A stretch of 64,000 nucleotides of DNA from Corynebacterium kroppenstedtii DSM 44385 (GTDB lineage Bacteria > Actinomycetota > Actinomycetes > Mycobacteriales > Mycobacteriaceae). Where the stretch lies: positions 1,302,001-1,366,000 of the forward strand of contig NC_012704.1 of NCBI RefSeq assembly GCF_000023145.1. Direction: 5' to 3'. Below the pieces are notes generated by a model. That model made no database searches. It was not told the DNA's origin and saw nothing but the letters and a program-made list of their open reading frames with translations. The position numbers and the translations under genes were made by a program. Positions within the stretch are counted from its first letter, which is position 1. Every line of letters starts with the position of its first letter. Shown here piece by piece: positions 28,983 through 40,486 of this stretch.

Positions 28983-31142
28983 TCACAGCGATTCGCGTGT
29001 ACCTGTCACATCGGACACCAACGGCTCGTCGGATGTCATGGGAACAACTGTCGGGACAACAAATGGCTTCCGACGCCACTTCTCGCCCACAAACTTGGTG
29101 ATCCGACGCTTGATCTGCTGAGCCATTCGGTAAGGATCATTTTCTCCCTCGCCTGACAAATCAAGCAGGGTGTTATCGACGAGATCCTCAACCTCATGCA
29201 TCATCTCGCGCGACTCGTCCGAGAAGCCGGATGCCACAACGCGAGGCTTCTCCAACGCCATGCCCGTCCGGTTATCGATCACGACGGTGACAGAGATGAC
29301 GCCGCCCTCGCCCATCTGGGCGCGGTCTTCCAGAACCTCAGCGTTCACGTCGCCCATGGTGACACCATCGACGTAGAGGTTTCCGACAGGGATCTGTCCA
29401 ACAACGTCGGCGTGTTTATCCACGAGGTCAACAACGACGCCATTTTGTGCCAGCACGGTGTTATCTTCACGAACACCCGTCGAGATAGCCAGTTGCTTGT
29501 TGGCCCTCAGGTGACGCCACTCACCATGCACAGGCATGAAGTTCTTCGGACGCGCTGCGTTGTACAGGAACAACAGCTCACCGGCGAACCCGTGACCCGA
29601 GGTGTGGACCTTAGCGTCTTTACTCGTCACCACGTGGGCGCCGATCTGCGAGAGCATGTTGATCACGCCGAAGACGGCCTCTTCATTGCCCGGCACCAGT
29701 GACGACGACAGAACAATGAGGTCACCATCGCGGACGGTGATCTGGCGGTGCTCACGTCGTGCCATACGGGACAGTGCAGCCATGGGCTCACCCTGCGTAC
29801 CCGTCGTCACGAGCAGAACCTTATGCGGAGCCATCTTCGCGGCGTCGTCCATAGAAACAATGGTGTTTCGTGGAACGTCCAAATAGCCCATCTCTTCCGC
29901 AATTTGCATATTGCGGATCATCGACCGGCCATTGAACGCAACTTTCCTACCCGCGGCAACGGCTGCATCCACTGCAGCTTGGACTCGGTACACGTTCGAC
30001 GCGAAGGACGCGATAATGACACGCTGCTTGGCTTCGGCAACGAGACGTTTCAACGTCGGAGCCACATCGGCCTCCGACCCGGAGAAACCAGGCGTCGCGG
30101 AGTTCGTCGAATCCGCCAGCATGATGTCAACACCCTCATCACCGAACCGGGACAATGCCGGCAAATCGGTGGGGCGGCCACCCGTCGGAGTCTGGTCGAG
30201 CTTGATATCACCCGTGTGAATCAGAAGCCCAGCGCCTGTCTTCAGCGCAATACCAAGACAATCCGGGATGGAGTGGTTCACATTCCAGAAGCGCAGGTCA
30301 AACGGACCATACTTCTCGTGAGAGGTCTCATTAACTTCGATCAGCTTCGGGTGCTGATGGTGCTCACGACATTTCGCCGCAATCAAAGCACACGTAAAGC
30401 GCGAGGCCACGATAGGAATATCAGACCGCAATTTCAGCAACCACGGGATCGCACCAATGTGGTCCTCGTGGCCGTGGGTAACGACCAGCGCCTCGACACG
30501 ATCCATCTTGTCTTCCAAGTAGGAAAAATCAGGAAGAATCAGATCGACGCCGGGTTCGTCGGAACTTGGGAAAAGAACGCCACAGTCAATGATGAGAAGC
30601 CGGTTGTGGTACTCGAAAACGGTCATGTTGCGGCCGATTTCGGAAATACCACCCAAAGCGACGATGCGCAGACCGTCTTTTGGTGCCTTGGGGGGCTCAG
30701 GCATGCGCTGAGTGAGGTCAGCTCCCTGCATGGATTTCACGACAGAGCGGTTCTTGTTGTGTCCTCTGTTGCGGTCACGGCCTCGTTTATTGGGGCGATT
30801 GTTTTTCCCGTTCTTGTTTGAGTTCCGGGAACCGCCGCGCTCTGAACGACCATTGTCGTTTTTATTGTTGCTGCCACGGTTGTTGCGACCTTTATTACCG
30901 TTGCCGCCACCGTGCTTGTTATTGCCACCACGATTCGATCGGCCCGATGAACCATTTCGGTTTCCATCACGTCCATTGCCTTTGTTGCCGTCGGCGTGGC
31001 CTTGATTGTCATCGGACGTTGGTGAGGACTGACTACGTGTAGTGGCTTTCGGCTCTGTAAACTCTGGACGCTGAGCTGCGTCAACATCAGGCGACCCGGC
31101 CTTACGCGTCGATCGCCGACCGCGAGTGCGGTTATCTGGCAC
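28983..31142 (-). CDS. rnj: Ribonuclease J
   Basis: RNase J is a metallo-beta-lactamase/beta-CASP nuclease acting in mRNA and rRNA processing. The 719-residue product has the zinc motif HGHEDH (~223-228), DCGVLFPSS, a later SGHGFAGEL and the C-terminal domain. Residues ~1-155 are an extension dominated by Asn, Gly, Arg and Lys, predicted disordered and likely RNA-binding. It starts at GTG 31142, overlapping the dapA stop by one base, so it is translationally coupled to dapA; this dapA-RNase J pairing is common in actinobacteria. Confidence 0.95.
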   Translation of the reverse strand: MPDNRTRGRRSTRKAGSPDVDAAQRPEFTEPKATTRSQSSPTSDDNQGHADGNKGNGRDGNRNGSSGRSNRGGNNKHGGGNGNKGRNNRGSNNKNDNGRSERGGSRNSNKNGKNNRPNKRGRDRNRGHNKNRSVVKSMQGADLTQRMPEPPKAPKDGLRIVALGGISEIGRNMTVFEYHNRLLIIDCGVLFPSSDEPGVDLILPDFSYLEDKMDRVEALVVTHGHEDHIGAIPWLLKLRSDIPIVASRFTCALIAAKCREHHQHPKLIEVNETSHEKYGPFDLRFWNVNHSIPDCLGIALKTGAGLLIHTGDIKLDQTPTGGRPTDLPALSRFGDEGVDIMLADSTNSATPGFSGSEADVAPTLKRLVAEAKQRVIIASFASNVYRVQAAVDAAVAAGRKVAFNGRSMIRNMQIAEEMGYLDVPRNTIVSMDDAAKMAPHKVLLVTTGTQGEPMAALSRMARREHRQITVRDGDLIVLSSSLVPGNEEAVFGVINMLSQIGAHVVTSKDAKVHTSGHGFAGELLFLYNAARPKNFMPVHGEWRHLRANKQLAISTGVREDNTVLAQNGVVVDLVDKHADVVGQIPVGNLYVDGVTMGDVNAEVLEDRAQMGEGGVISVTVVIDNRTGMALEKPRVVASGFSDESREMMHEVEDLVDNTLLDLSGEGENDPYRMAQQIKRRITKFVGEKWRRKPFVVPTVVPMTSDEPLVSDVTGTRESL

Positions 31143-32056
31143 TACAGAACACCAGCCTTTCGCATATCATCAGCAAGTTCGTCGAGCTGTGACGGACTGG
31201 GGGAAATTTGAGGCAAACGAGGTTCTCCTACATTAATGCCCTGCAAGTGCAGAGCTGCTTTGGCAAAACTTACCCCGCCGAGTCGTGCTTGCGCATGATA
31301 GAGCGGGGACAACGATGCTGATAAACGCTGAGCTTCAGGGAGATCTCCGGAATCATACGCGTCGTACATTCTCCTCAGCACAGGAGCAGCAATGTGTCCG
31401 ACGACAGAGATAAGGCCCGTTGCACCAACCGACAACCATGGAAGGTTGATGGGATCGTCTCCGGAATACCAGGCCAATTCAGTGGACTGCATAAGCTCTA
31501 AGGCCTCTGCGAGATTCCCTTTCGCATCCTTAACAGCTGCAATACGCGGGTGCTCGGACAAGCGAGCCAGCGTCTCCTTCGCAACCGGAATAACACTACG
31601 CGATGGGATGTCATAAATCATGACGGGCACGTTCACAGCGTCGGCAACAGCCGTAAAGTGCTGATAAATGCCCTCTTGACTTGGCTTCGAATAGTACGGA
31701 GTCACAACGAGGAGTCCATCCGCGGCAGCCTCTGCTGATGCGCGGGATAACTCGATACTCGTCGCCGTATTGTTTGTTCCCGACCCCGCGATAATACGGG
31801 CGGAATCTCCCACCTCTTGTTTAACAGCCTTGAGCAACCGCAACTTCTCTTCGACGGTCGTCGTCGGGGACTCGCCTGTAGTCCCAGCGAGAACCAGGGA
31901 ATCACACCCTTGATCAATGAGGTGCTTAGCCAACGACACCCCTGCGGATATATCGACGTGACCGTCGCTATCGAAGGGCGTCACCATTGCTACGGCAATA
32001 GTTCCGAAAGTTTCGGCGCCGGCCCGTGTTGCAATACCAGTGCTCATATCGGTCAA
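31142..32056 (-). CDS. dapA: 4-hydroxy-tetrahydrodipicolinate synthase
   Basis: DapA condenses pyruvate with aspartate semialdehyde, the first step specific to lysine/diaminopimelate synthesis. The 304-residue product shows [16 protein letters not shown], the Tyr motif [18 protein letters not shown], and the Schiff-base Lys in [10 protein letters not shown]. It is 29 bases after thyX and co-translated with RNase J. dapB lies two genes upstream, so this is a dapB-thyX-dapA-rnj operon. Confidence 0.97.
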   Translation of the reverse strand: MTDMSTGIATRAGAETFGTIAVAMVTPFDSDGHVDISAGVSLAKHLIDQGCDSLVLAGTTGESPTTTVEEKLRLLKAVKQEVGDSARIIAGSGTNNTATSIELSRASAEAAADGLLVVTPYYSKPSQEGIYQHFTAVADAVNVPVMIYDIPSRSVIPVAKETLARLSEHPRIAAVKDAKGNLAEALELMQSTELAWYSGDDPINLPWLSVGATGLISVVGHIAAPVLRRMYDAYDSGDLPEAQRLSASLSPLYHAQARLGGVSFAKAALHLQGINVGEPRLPQISPSPSQLDELADDMRKAGVL

Positions 32057-32085
32057 GAGTACCCGCGGGGCACGGGCACAAACAA

Positions 32086-32856
32086 CTAGCTTTCACTAAC
32101 AAACGGGCTTGTTGCGACCTCATTCCCGTCGCTGAGCTCGGTCACAGAAAAATCACCGAAAGCATGAGGAGCCACCGACTGAAGCTCTTTCAAGATCGCA
32201 ATAGCTAAGTGCCGGATCTCTTGATCCGCATTTTCCGTCGCTCTCATCCCGATAAAGTGACGCCACGTCCGAAAATTTCCCGTGGCCACCAACCGAGTTT
32301 CGGTTGCCGACGGCAAAATCGCCCGCGCTGCTTGCCGCGCTTGCTTCTGACGCAACAGGGCATTCACACGTCTCGACGCCCCACCCGGAGTCTTTTTCTC
32401 GAGGCTGCTCAGTAGCTCCGAAAAGGTATCTCTGGCCACATCACACGCTTCGAGGAACAAATCTGTTAACTGTTTGTCTTTCGCAATTTCTGCGGGGACA
32501 ACGACATCAATGTCATCATCCGGCGTGAAGCGCTGTGAGAGCTGAGAAAACGACAAGTGACGGTGCCGCATAAATTCATGGGCACACCCCCGGGACAGCC
32601 CCCGGATATAAAACGTCGCCGTCGGATGTTCAAGGAGAGCGGTATGCCCTACCTCCATAATGTGCCGAATATAGGCTTCATTCGACGCTGTATGGGGGTT
32701 GGGGCGATCCCATGTTTCATAGCAGGCGCGGCCCGCAAACTCGACTAATGAATCCGCATCGGAAGAGTCTTTAATAAAGCCCAAGTCCATCCCCGTGGGG
32801 AGAGTAAAAGACGTGTGGGCAATAAGAGACACTTCACATGGCTTAGGTGTTGCCAT
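32086..32856 (-). CDS. thyX: Flavin-dependent thymidylate synthase ThyX
   Basis: ThyX makes dTMP from dUMP using FAD and methylene-tetrahydrofolate. The 256-residue product has the diagnostic [13 protein letters not shown] motif, fitting RHRxxSxxxxSxR, and the usual C-terminal segment [20 protein letters not shown]. The ATG at 32856 directly follows the dapB stop, with no gap. Confidence 0.97.
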   Translation of the reverse strand: MATPKPCEVSLIAHTSFTLPTGMDLGFIKDSSDADSLVEFAGRACYETWDRPNPHTASNEAYIRHIMEVGHTALLEHPTATFYIRGLSRGCAHEFMRHRHLSFSQLSQRFTPDDDIDVVVPAEIAKDKQLTDLFLEACDVARDTFSELLSSLEKKTPGGASRRVNALLRQKQARQAARAILPSATETRLVATGNFRTWRHFIGMRATENADQEIRHLAIAILKELQSVAPHAFGDFSVTELSDGNEVATSPFVSES

Positions 32857-33916
<1,060 letters not shown>

Positions 33917-34900
33917 ATGACGAAATATTTGGTGAAGAAGCTAGGCGGATAGCTCGCCATCATCTTCATTGCCACTAACATCACATTCTTCCTTGCAACC
34001 GCATTCCTAGATCCCAAGTCAAACTATGTCGGCAGACGACCTCCGCTGCCAGAGGATCAAATTCAACGCACACTTCAGCCGCTGAATCTCTCCGATAACA
34101 CACCGCTTTTCGAACGGTGGTGGACATGGTTATCAAATATCTTGTTTCACTGGGATTGGGGAGAGTCTCCCCTCGGCGAGTCTGTTAACCAGCAGATTTC
34201 ATTTCGTATCTGGGTCTCGGCAGAGCTTCTTCTGTTAGCAACAGTGTTATCCGTCATCATTGGTGTCGCTATCGGTGTCTATACCGCGAGTAATCAATAC
34301 AAAATGGGCGATCGTATTTGGCAAGGAATTTCGATTGTCACCATGAACCTCCACATCGTTGTCGCATCGATCATTACGGTGGCCTTTGGTTTATGGGTCA
34401 ACCGAATCACTGGTTCCCGAATTTTTTATGTCACCGGCGCATCGAAATATGGCGTCCACGGATTCTTTCCGACGCTCCTCGACTTTCTTCAGCACGTCGC
34501 GCTACCGACGTTCTCACTCTTGTTGGTGAGCTACGCGGGCTACCACATGATGCAGCGCTCACTGCTCCTCGATAACCTCAACGCCGACTATGTCCGCACA
34601 GCCCGGGCAAAAGGTCTGCCCCGGCGAAAAGCTATCCGGAAACACGCCTTGCGGACGTCGATTATTCCGGTGGCTACCTCAGTGGCGTTCTCTATTCCAG
34701 GAATTTTCACCGGCGCCATTATGACCGAGAAGATTTTCGCCTGGCAGGGAATGGGCGATTATTTCATTACGGCGTTATCGCACAATGACGTATACGGAAC
34801 GGTAGCCGTTGCCGCCTTCGGTGCTTTCACAACCGCAGTGGCAGCAATTCTCGCAGATATAACTGTAGTGATCTTAGATCCCCGGGTAAGGGTGAGTTAA
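33917..34900 (+). pseudogene. Peptide ABC permease (DppB/OppB type) with in-frame amber codon
   Basis: ATG at 33917, preceded by GAGG, begins MTKYLVKKLGG and then meets TAG at 33950-33952, where related permeases have Trp. The same frame continues without a further stop to 34900 (LAIIFIATNITFFLATAF and onward), for 327 residues in all, the usual size. The rest is a normal inner-membrane permease with the EAA loop (TARAKGLPRRKAIRKHALR). A single G-to-A change explains the lesion. Restart at TTG 34142 would lose the first membrane segment and is unlikely to give a working subunit. The stop is directly next to the ATG of the second permease. Confidence 0.88.
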
Positions 34901-35761
34901 ATGGCTCAGCATAAAACTGCCTTATACGCGCGTCGTTTCGCGCGAAACAAACTGGCCCTTATCGGCGTCGTTGGTTTTCTTATTCTGGTTTTCGCTTCGA
35001 TTTTTGGACCCTATATTTCGAAGTGGAGTTATGAGGAACCGGATTTTCTCCACCTCGCCTCTGCCCCGAGCGCTGAACACTGGTTTGGGACCTCAGACTC
35101 AGGAAATGATCTCTTCGCCCAGACAATCCACGGGTTAGGACGGTCACTCATCATCGCTGTGACAGTCTCCCTCGGTGTGTCTATTCTCTCCGCGCTCATC
35201 GGCTGTATCGCCGCACTCTTGGGTGGCATCGCGGAAAAGATCATTCTGACCTTCATTCACTTTATGTTGGCGATCCCCTCCTTCTTGATCATTGCTTTAC
35301 TAGTGTCTGGTTCGGGTGGAGACTGGAAGCTATTGATATTAGTTCTGATCATTTTCGGATGGATTTATCCCGCACGCGTCATTTGGTCAATGGCGTTATC
35401 AGTCAAACAGAATGACTATGTCAAAGCAGCCCAATATATGGGTGTCAATACTCCCCACATCGTGATTAGGCACCTTATTCCTAATATTGGTTCGCTCTTA
35501 ATTATTCAATTTGCACTCGGACTTCCCGCGACGGTGATGACAGAAACCGGCTTGTCATTCCTCGGGCTAGGAGTGAAGCTCCCCGACGTATCTCTGGGCA
35601 CTTTGTTAACAGTCGGTACCGGAGCCGTCGACGCATCACCGTGGCAGTTCTACTTCCCGGCCCTGATCCTTACACTCCTGACAATTTCCATGGCGTTTAT
35701 CGCTGACGGCCTGCGCGATGCTCTGGATCCCTATTCTGCTGCTGGAGGACATGTCTCATGA
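34901..35761 (+). CDS. Peptide ABC transporter permease (DppC/OppC type)
   Basis: The 286-residue product is the second membrane subunit of a di/oligopeptide importer. It has an N-terminal membrane segment (LALIGVVGFLILVFASIFGP), a GTSDSGNDLFAQTIHG segment typical of DppC, and the EAA loop (KAAQYMGVNTPHIVIRHLIP). The ATG abuts the stop of the first permease, and the stop overlaps the ATPase start (ATGA). It appears intact. Confidence 0.94.
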   Translation: MAQHKTALYARRFARNKLALIGVVGFLILVFASIFGPYISKWSYEEPDFLHLASAPSAEHWFGTSDSGNDLFAQTIHGLGRSLIIAVTVSLGVSILSALIGCIAALLGGIAEKIILTFIHFMLAIPSFLIIALLVSGSGGDWKLLILVLIIFGWIYPARVIWSMALSVKQNDYVKAAQYMGVNTPHIVIRHLIPNIGSLLIIQFALGLPATVMTETGLSFLGLGVKLPDVSLGTLLTVGTGAVDASPWQFYFPALILTLLTISMAFIADGLRDALDPYSAAGGHVS

Positions 35762-37695
35762 CATCTGAAGCGTTGTCATCTACTCAGACGCGGTCGACTG
35801 AAAAAGCTGAAAAGCCTATTCTCTCCGTCCGTGAACTCACCATTCGTTTCCCCTCCGAGGCGGGAACTGTCCACGCCGCTCGCGGTGTTGATTTCGACCT
35901 CTACCCGGGACGCACTCTCGGGATTGTCGGCGAATCGGGATCAGGTAAATCCGTCACCTCTCTGGCGGTCATGGGGCTTTTGCCTGACTCGGCGGCGATT
36001 TCCGGCTCAATCAAACTTGACGGCCGCGAGCTCATCGGCATGAACGATAAGGACATGAGCGCCATCCGCGGGAAAGACATCGGCATGATCTTCCAGGATC
36101 CGCTGTCGTCCCTGACGCCGGTGTTCAACGTTGGTGAACAAATCGTTGAGGCCATTCAATGCCATTCCTCCATGTCAAAGTCCGACGCATGGAAGCGCGC
36201 TATTGAGCTACTCGATATGGTCGGCATTCCGGAGCCACACAAGCGTGTGAAAGCCTTCCCGCATGAGTTTTCCGGTGGTATGCGGCAGCGCGTCGTCATC
36301 GCCATTGCGATCGCGAATAATCCGCGCATACTTATTGCCGACGAGCCCACCACCGCTTTGGATGTCACCGTCCAGGCGCAGATTCTGGACCTGATCAAGG
36401 TGGCGCAGAAGGAGACAGGTGCGGCGACGATCATGATCACGCACGATATGGGCGTCGTCGCAGAAACGGCCGACGACGTGCTCGTCATGTATGCCGGCCG
36501 CCCCGTGGAACGCGCCGATGTGTCGTCGATATTTCACAACCCAAAGATGCCGTACACGATTGGGCTGCTGGAATCGACTCCCCGCGTAGACAAACAGGCG
36601 GGAGGAGCGCTTCCCACTATTCCTGGGCACCCGCCTATGCTGATCGATCTCCCACAGGGATGTCCCTTCGCGGCCCGCTGCCCCGTCGTTATCGACAAGT
36701 GTCGGGAAAAAGAGCCTCTCGCGATTCCCCTCGACGATAAGCCCGACCACAACACAGCATGCTTCCGGTCCCATGAGGTTATTGATCAAATGATCGACAA
36801 TACGAGGATGTATCCGCCACCTGTCCTCGCCGATGACATTCTCGCCGGAACGCCACGGAACGAACGGTCGACTGTGTTGTCTGTGACGAACCTCCGCAAG
36901 GAGTTCCCGTTACTCAAGGGTGCCCTCGTTAAGCGACGTGTGGGTACCGTTCACGCTGTTCGTGGCGTCGATATCGACATTAAACAAGGCGAATGCTTCG
37001 CGATCGTCGGCGAATCGGGATCCGGAAAAACAACCACACTCCTAGAGATCATGGATCTGAATCCGCCAGAAGGAACTGCGATCGAACTGTGCGGGGAATC
37101 CGCGGCTCGTTTCACTCGGAAGTCACGACTGAAGGCTCGTCAGAATATACAGATCGTCTTCCAGGATCCTATGGGCTCTCTCAACCCGCGCATGACGGTG
37201 CGCGAGATTATTACCGAGCCATTAAAGAGCCTTGGTTTCGACGGGGACGTTAACGAACGCGTGACCGAGTTGATGAAGCTTGTTGGCCTCAACGCTGCAC
37301 ATATCGACCGCTTCCCCAGTGCGTTCTCTGGTGGTCAGCGGCAACGCATTGGTCTTGCCCGTGCTCTGGCAACAAATCCTGCACTCATCGTGCTGGACGA
37401 ACCGGTATCGGCCCTCGACGTTTCAATTCAAGCCGGGATGATCAACCTCCTCGACGACCTCAAGCGTCGGTTAGGACTTTCCTATCTGTTCGTTGCCCAC
37501 GATCTGTCCGTCGTTCGACATATCAGCGATCGTGTCGCGGTGATGTACCAAGGAGAGTTCGTCGAACAGGGAAATACCGACGACATTTTCGACAATCCCC
37601 AGCACCCATATACGAAAAAGCTGTTGGCCGCTATCCCGATTCCGGATCCACACGCAGCGCACGACCGATCTGTCCATACTGTGGATGCCAAGTAG
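35758..37695 (+). CDS. Fused double ATPase of peptide ABC transporter (DppD-DppF)
   Basis: The 645-residue product joins two ABC ATPases that are separate in many bacteria. Domain 1 has Walker A GESGSGKS (~61-68), signature FSGGMRQRVVIAIA and Walker B LIADEPTTALD, followed by an oligopeptide C-terminal segment with the Cys-bearing CPFAARCPVVIDKC motif. Domain 2 has Walker A GESGSGKT (~417-424), signature FSGGQRQRIGLARAL and Walker B IVLDEPVSALD, ending in HPYTKKLLAAIP. Intact, and overlapping both neighbours. Confidence 0.95.
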   Translation: MTSEALSSTQTRSTEKAEKPILSVRELTIRFPSEAGTVHAARGVDFDLYPGRTLGIVGESGSGKSVTSLAVMGLLPDSAAISGSIKLDGRELIGMNDKDMSAIRGKDIGMIFQDPLSSLTPVFNVGEQIVEAIQCHSSMSKSDAWKRAIELLDMVGIPEPHKRVKAFPHEFSGGMRQRVVIAIAIANNPRILIADEPTTALDVTVQAQILDLIKVAQKETGAATIMITHDMGVVAETADDVLVMYAGRPVERADVSSIFHNPKMPYTIGLLESTPRVDKQAGGALPTIPGHPPMLIDLPQGCPFAARCPVVIDKCREKEPLAIPLDDKPDHNTACFRSHEVIDQMIDNTRMYPPPVLADDILAGTPRNERSTVLSVTNLRKEFPLLKGALVKRRVGTVHAVRGVDIDIKQGECFAIVGESGSGKTTTLLEIMDLNPPEGTAIELCGESAARFTRKSRLKARQNIQIVFQDPMGSLNPRMTVREIITEPLKSLGFDGDVNERVTELMKLVGLNAAHIDRFPSAFSGGQRQRIGLARALATNPALIVLDEPVSALDVSIQAGMINLLDDLKRRLGLSYLFVAHDLSVVRHISDRVAVMYQGEFVEQGNTDDIFDNPQHPYTKKLLAAIPIPDPHAAHDRSVHTVDAK

Positions 37696-39496
37696 TGAGT
37701 GTCGTGGCCATGCATCGTGATCGAGTTATCCATCAACCCGCCAGATCTTCGTCGGAAGGTAAAACCGTGAACGTCCCCTTATTCGCGCCCCTGCGGCACT
37801 CCGTTCGACACGCACAACGGCGCGTGCGCGCGAAGGTCATCATGGCCCTCGTCGTGATTGTTTCGACATCAAGCATGTCTCTGACTGCCTGCGGTTATAA
37901 CGACGACGCTGAAGGCTCTAACCGGGGATATGACCAAATTGCCGACTACAAACCGACGAGCCGAGACCAAATAAAAGATGGTGGGCATCTCAATTTAGCC
38001 ATTGACGAATTAACGACCCAAGAGAATCCTTTCCATGGTGACGGTACCGCGTACACCACCACGATATGGTCGTATTACAACCCTCAATTGGCTATGTACA
38101 CCCCGCGTGGTGAGTTCTCTCCGAACCATGACTATGTGACTGATATTAAGGAAGACACAAGTTCTGGCAAGACGGTTCTGACCTACACCATCAATCCGCG
38201 TGCTGTGTACAACGACGGCACACCGATTGACTGGCGTGCTTTTGAAAACACGTGGAAGGCAAACAACGGGACTGATGAGGATTACATCCCCTCCTCCACC
38301 GACGGATACAAGCTCATCGAATCTGTTACGCCCGGTGAGAATGATAAACAAGCAGTAGTGACGTTCTCCCAGGTTTATCCCTGGTGGAAAGGTCTATTCA
38401 ATATACTGCTTCCTCCACAAGTTTCGGATGCGAAGAAGTTCAATAACGCATATAAAAGCACTCTGCATCCTGAATGGGGCGCTGGGCCCTACACCGTTGA
38501 CCATGTTAACTTTAAAAAAGGCGAAGTCGTCTTTAAACGGAACGATAAGTGGTGGGGCGATAAAGGAAAACTCGATTCCATTACGTTCCGGCAGATGGAA
38601 CCACAGGCCTCGATCAATGCCTTGCGCGCCGGTGAAATCGACGCAGCTTCGGTGGGTAGTCGTGAGCGGCTCAAAACAGCAGAAAAGATGGGTAAGCTCG
38701 TCGACATTCGCACCGGGCCGCACCGTTTACGTCGCTAATCACTCTCAACGCGAAGTCAGATATTCTCTCCGACATTAACGTTCGTAAGGCGGTCATGACG
38801 GGAATTGATCGGTCACAGCTCGCGACCATCAGATTCAATGGCATGGGATACTCGGAGAAACTGCCTGGTTCGTTCCAGCTCTTCAGCCGTCAGAAGGGAT
38901 ATGACGACAACTTCGGTGCCGTCGTGAAGTTCAATAAAGACGAAGCACAACAGATACTCGAACAGGATGGGTGGAAACCTGGGTCCGACGGTGTCCGGAG
39001 GAAAGACGGAAAGAAACTGCAGCTGAAATATGTGCTGCTTGGCGATGACAGCCTCTCCCGGGCAACGGCCCAAGCAACACAAAAGATGATGTCCGATATT
39101 GGTGTGCAGCTATCGATCCAGGAGCGGCCTAGCTCGGAGTTTTCCGACGTTGTTACGCGTCGTGACTTCGATATGTTCCCGATGGGATTTAGCCAGTCGG
39201 ACCCGTATGGCGTCGCGTATTTCCAGCAGACCTATGCCTCTGATTCTCAGCTGAATCGATCCGGAACTGGTACCCCGGAGATGGATGAAAAGATTAATGA
39301 GCTGCAGAAACTTCCGACCGAAGATGAACAAATCCGTCGGGCCAATGAACTCGAAAAAGAGGCGTTCGCGCGGTACGGGATTATGCCGGTGACCAATGGG
39401 CCATCCATTACGGCGGCTAACCCGGACCTCGTTAACTTCGGCCCTAAGTTCTTCGGCAGCGTCAAACTGCAGGACATCGGGTGGAAGAAGAAGTAG
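37695..39496 (+). pseudogene. Peptide-binding lipoprotein of ABC transporter, frameshifted
   Basis: GTG at 37695 overlaps the ATPase stop. The leader ends in a lipobox LTAC with Cys at residue 66, and an extracellular peptide-binding domain of family 5 follows. After KLVDIRTGP (near 38720) the frame turns to nonsense and stops at 38738. The expected sequence resumes in another frame (SLITLNAKSDILSDINVRKA) and runs to 39496. The shift fits loss of one base between about 38716 and 38735. Repaired, the protein would be ~600 residues, normal for the family. It is either a real lesion or a base-call error. Confidence 0.88.
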
Positions 39497-39501
39497 GCCC
39501 C

Positions 39502-40374
39502 CTACAGCACGAGTGCTATGACGACACCGAGGGTAACGAGCTGCTCAGTTTTCCCCACCCGCTTTGGCGTCCACTTCCCACCATTGTGCGCCGAGCGGGG
39601 TACAGCCCAACTACGAAACAGTGATATGGCGGCCGCAATAACAAGCAACCAGGTTCCCACGGTCCACCACAGACCTGTATAGGGCGCGAATCCTGTGAGA
39701 ACCCCACACGATGCCAAGACGGCAAACACGAGGGAAATAAGAACAAATACCGCGTGGTATCCGATACTGAACGTCAAATAACGCGGGTTGTTGCGCTCAC
39801 GAATCATTGTCTTGACATAAATAATCGTCCCCGTGAAGTAGATGCCTAACATGAGGGCCCACCACCACGCGATTCCGTTAATACTCCCCCGGATCGTGTG
39901 GTCTGCCACGGGAACCATCAATACGGACGCAACCACCGTCGCAATACCTGAAAGCAGAGAACGTGGGCGTTTTCTGACGACTTCCCACAGCGCAACACCC
40001 ATGACAATGGCGAACACGGGTGCCCACAACAATAGGCTCGGACGAAGCGCCACAGTAATGAGCGCTGCCACGAGCGTAATTGCACAGTACGTAGCTGTTG
40101 CTACAAAAGCCTTCTGTTTACGCTCGGATGACCGGCCGTTCCGCGGCGGCGGTATCTTAACCCAGAGCCCCCACGCGAAAAACGCAAAATAGCCGACTAC
40201 CCAGGCTATTAATAACACTACCGACCGGGTTACCCCCATGATCACTGCACCGGCCGATGATGAGTCATTTACCAAAGTACGAATGCCTAAGCTCATTCCC
40301 ATGATGATGGGAAGCAGAAGCATTGCCCACGCCCCATGTTGGTTAGGTACCCAGGGACTAACTGCACGTGCCAT
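39502..40374 (-). CDS. YwiC-like membrane protein
   Basis: The 290-residue product has about eight to nine membrane segments and the family's N-terminal motif WVPNQHGAWAMLLLPI. Further segments include VVLLIAWVVGYFAFFAWGLW and GIYFTGTIIYVKTMIRER. YwiC-like proteins are widespread in actinobacteria but have no established function. It is convergent with the peptide-binding gene, with only 5 bases between them. Confidence 0.85.
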   Translation of the reverse strand: MARAVSPWVPNQHGAWAMLLLPIIMGMSLGIRTLVNDSSSAGAVIMGVTRSVVLLIAWVVGYFAFFAWGLWVKIPPPRNGRSSERKQKAFVATATYCAITLVAALITVALRPSLLLWAPVFAIVMGVALWEVVRKRPRSLLSGIATVVASVLMVPVADHTIRGSINGIAWWWALMLGIYFTGTIIYVKTMIRERNNPRYLTFSIGYHAVFVLISLVFAVLASCGVLTGFAPYTGLWWTVGTWLLVIAAAISLFRSWAVPRSAHNGGKWTPKRVGKTEQLVTLGVVIALVL

Positions 40375-40448
40375 GCGAATTAGTGTATAACCGTTAGCCG
40401 AGCCTTAACAAGAAGCTCAAAACTACATGGGAGGGCCCATTAACGGCG

Positions 40449-40475
40449 ACCCGCTCTGATTATCCAAGAGCGGGT
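40449..40475 (-). terminator. Hairpin after pnp
   Basis: A perfect 9-base inverted repeat, ACCCGCTCT (40449-40457) and AGAGCGGGT (40467-40475), 12 bases past the pnp stop. It lacks a strong U tract, so it may end transcription with help or protect the mRNA 3' end. Confidence 0.6.
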
Positions 40476-40486
40476 ATTAGCCAAAA

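Noticed and set aside
33950..33952. TAG as a recoded pyrrolysine or selenocysteine codon
   Set aside because: UAG is not used for selenocysteine, no pyl genes are seen, and relatives have an ordinary Trp here.
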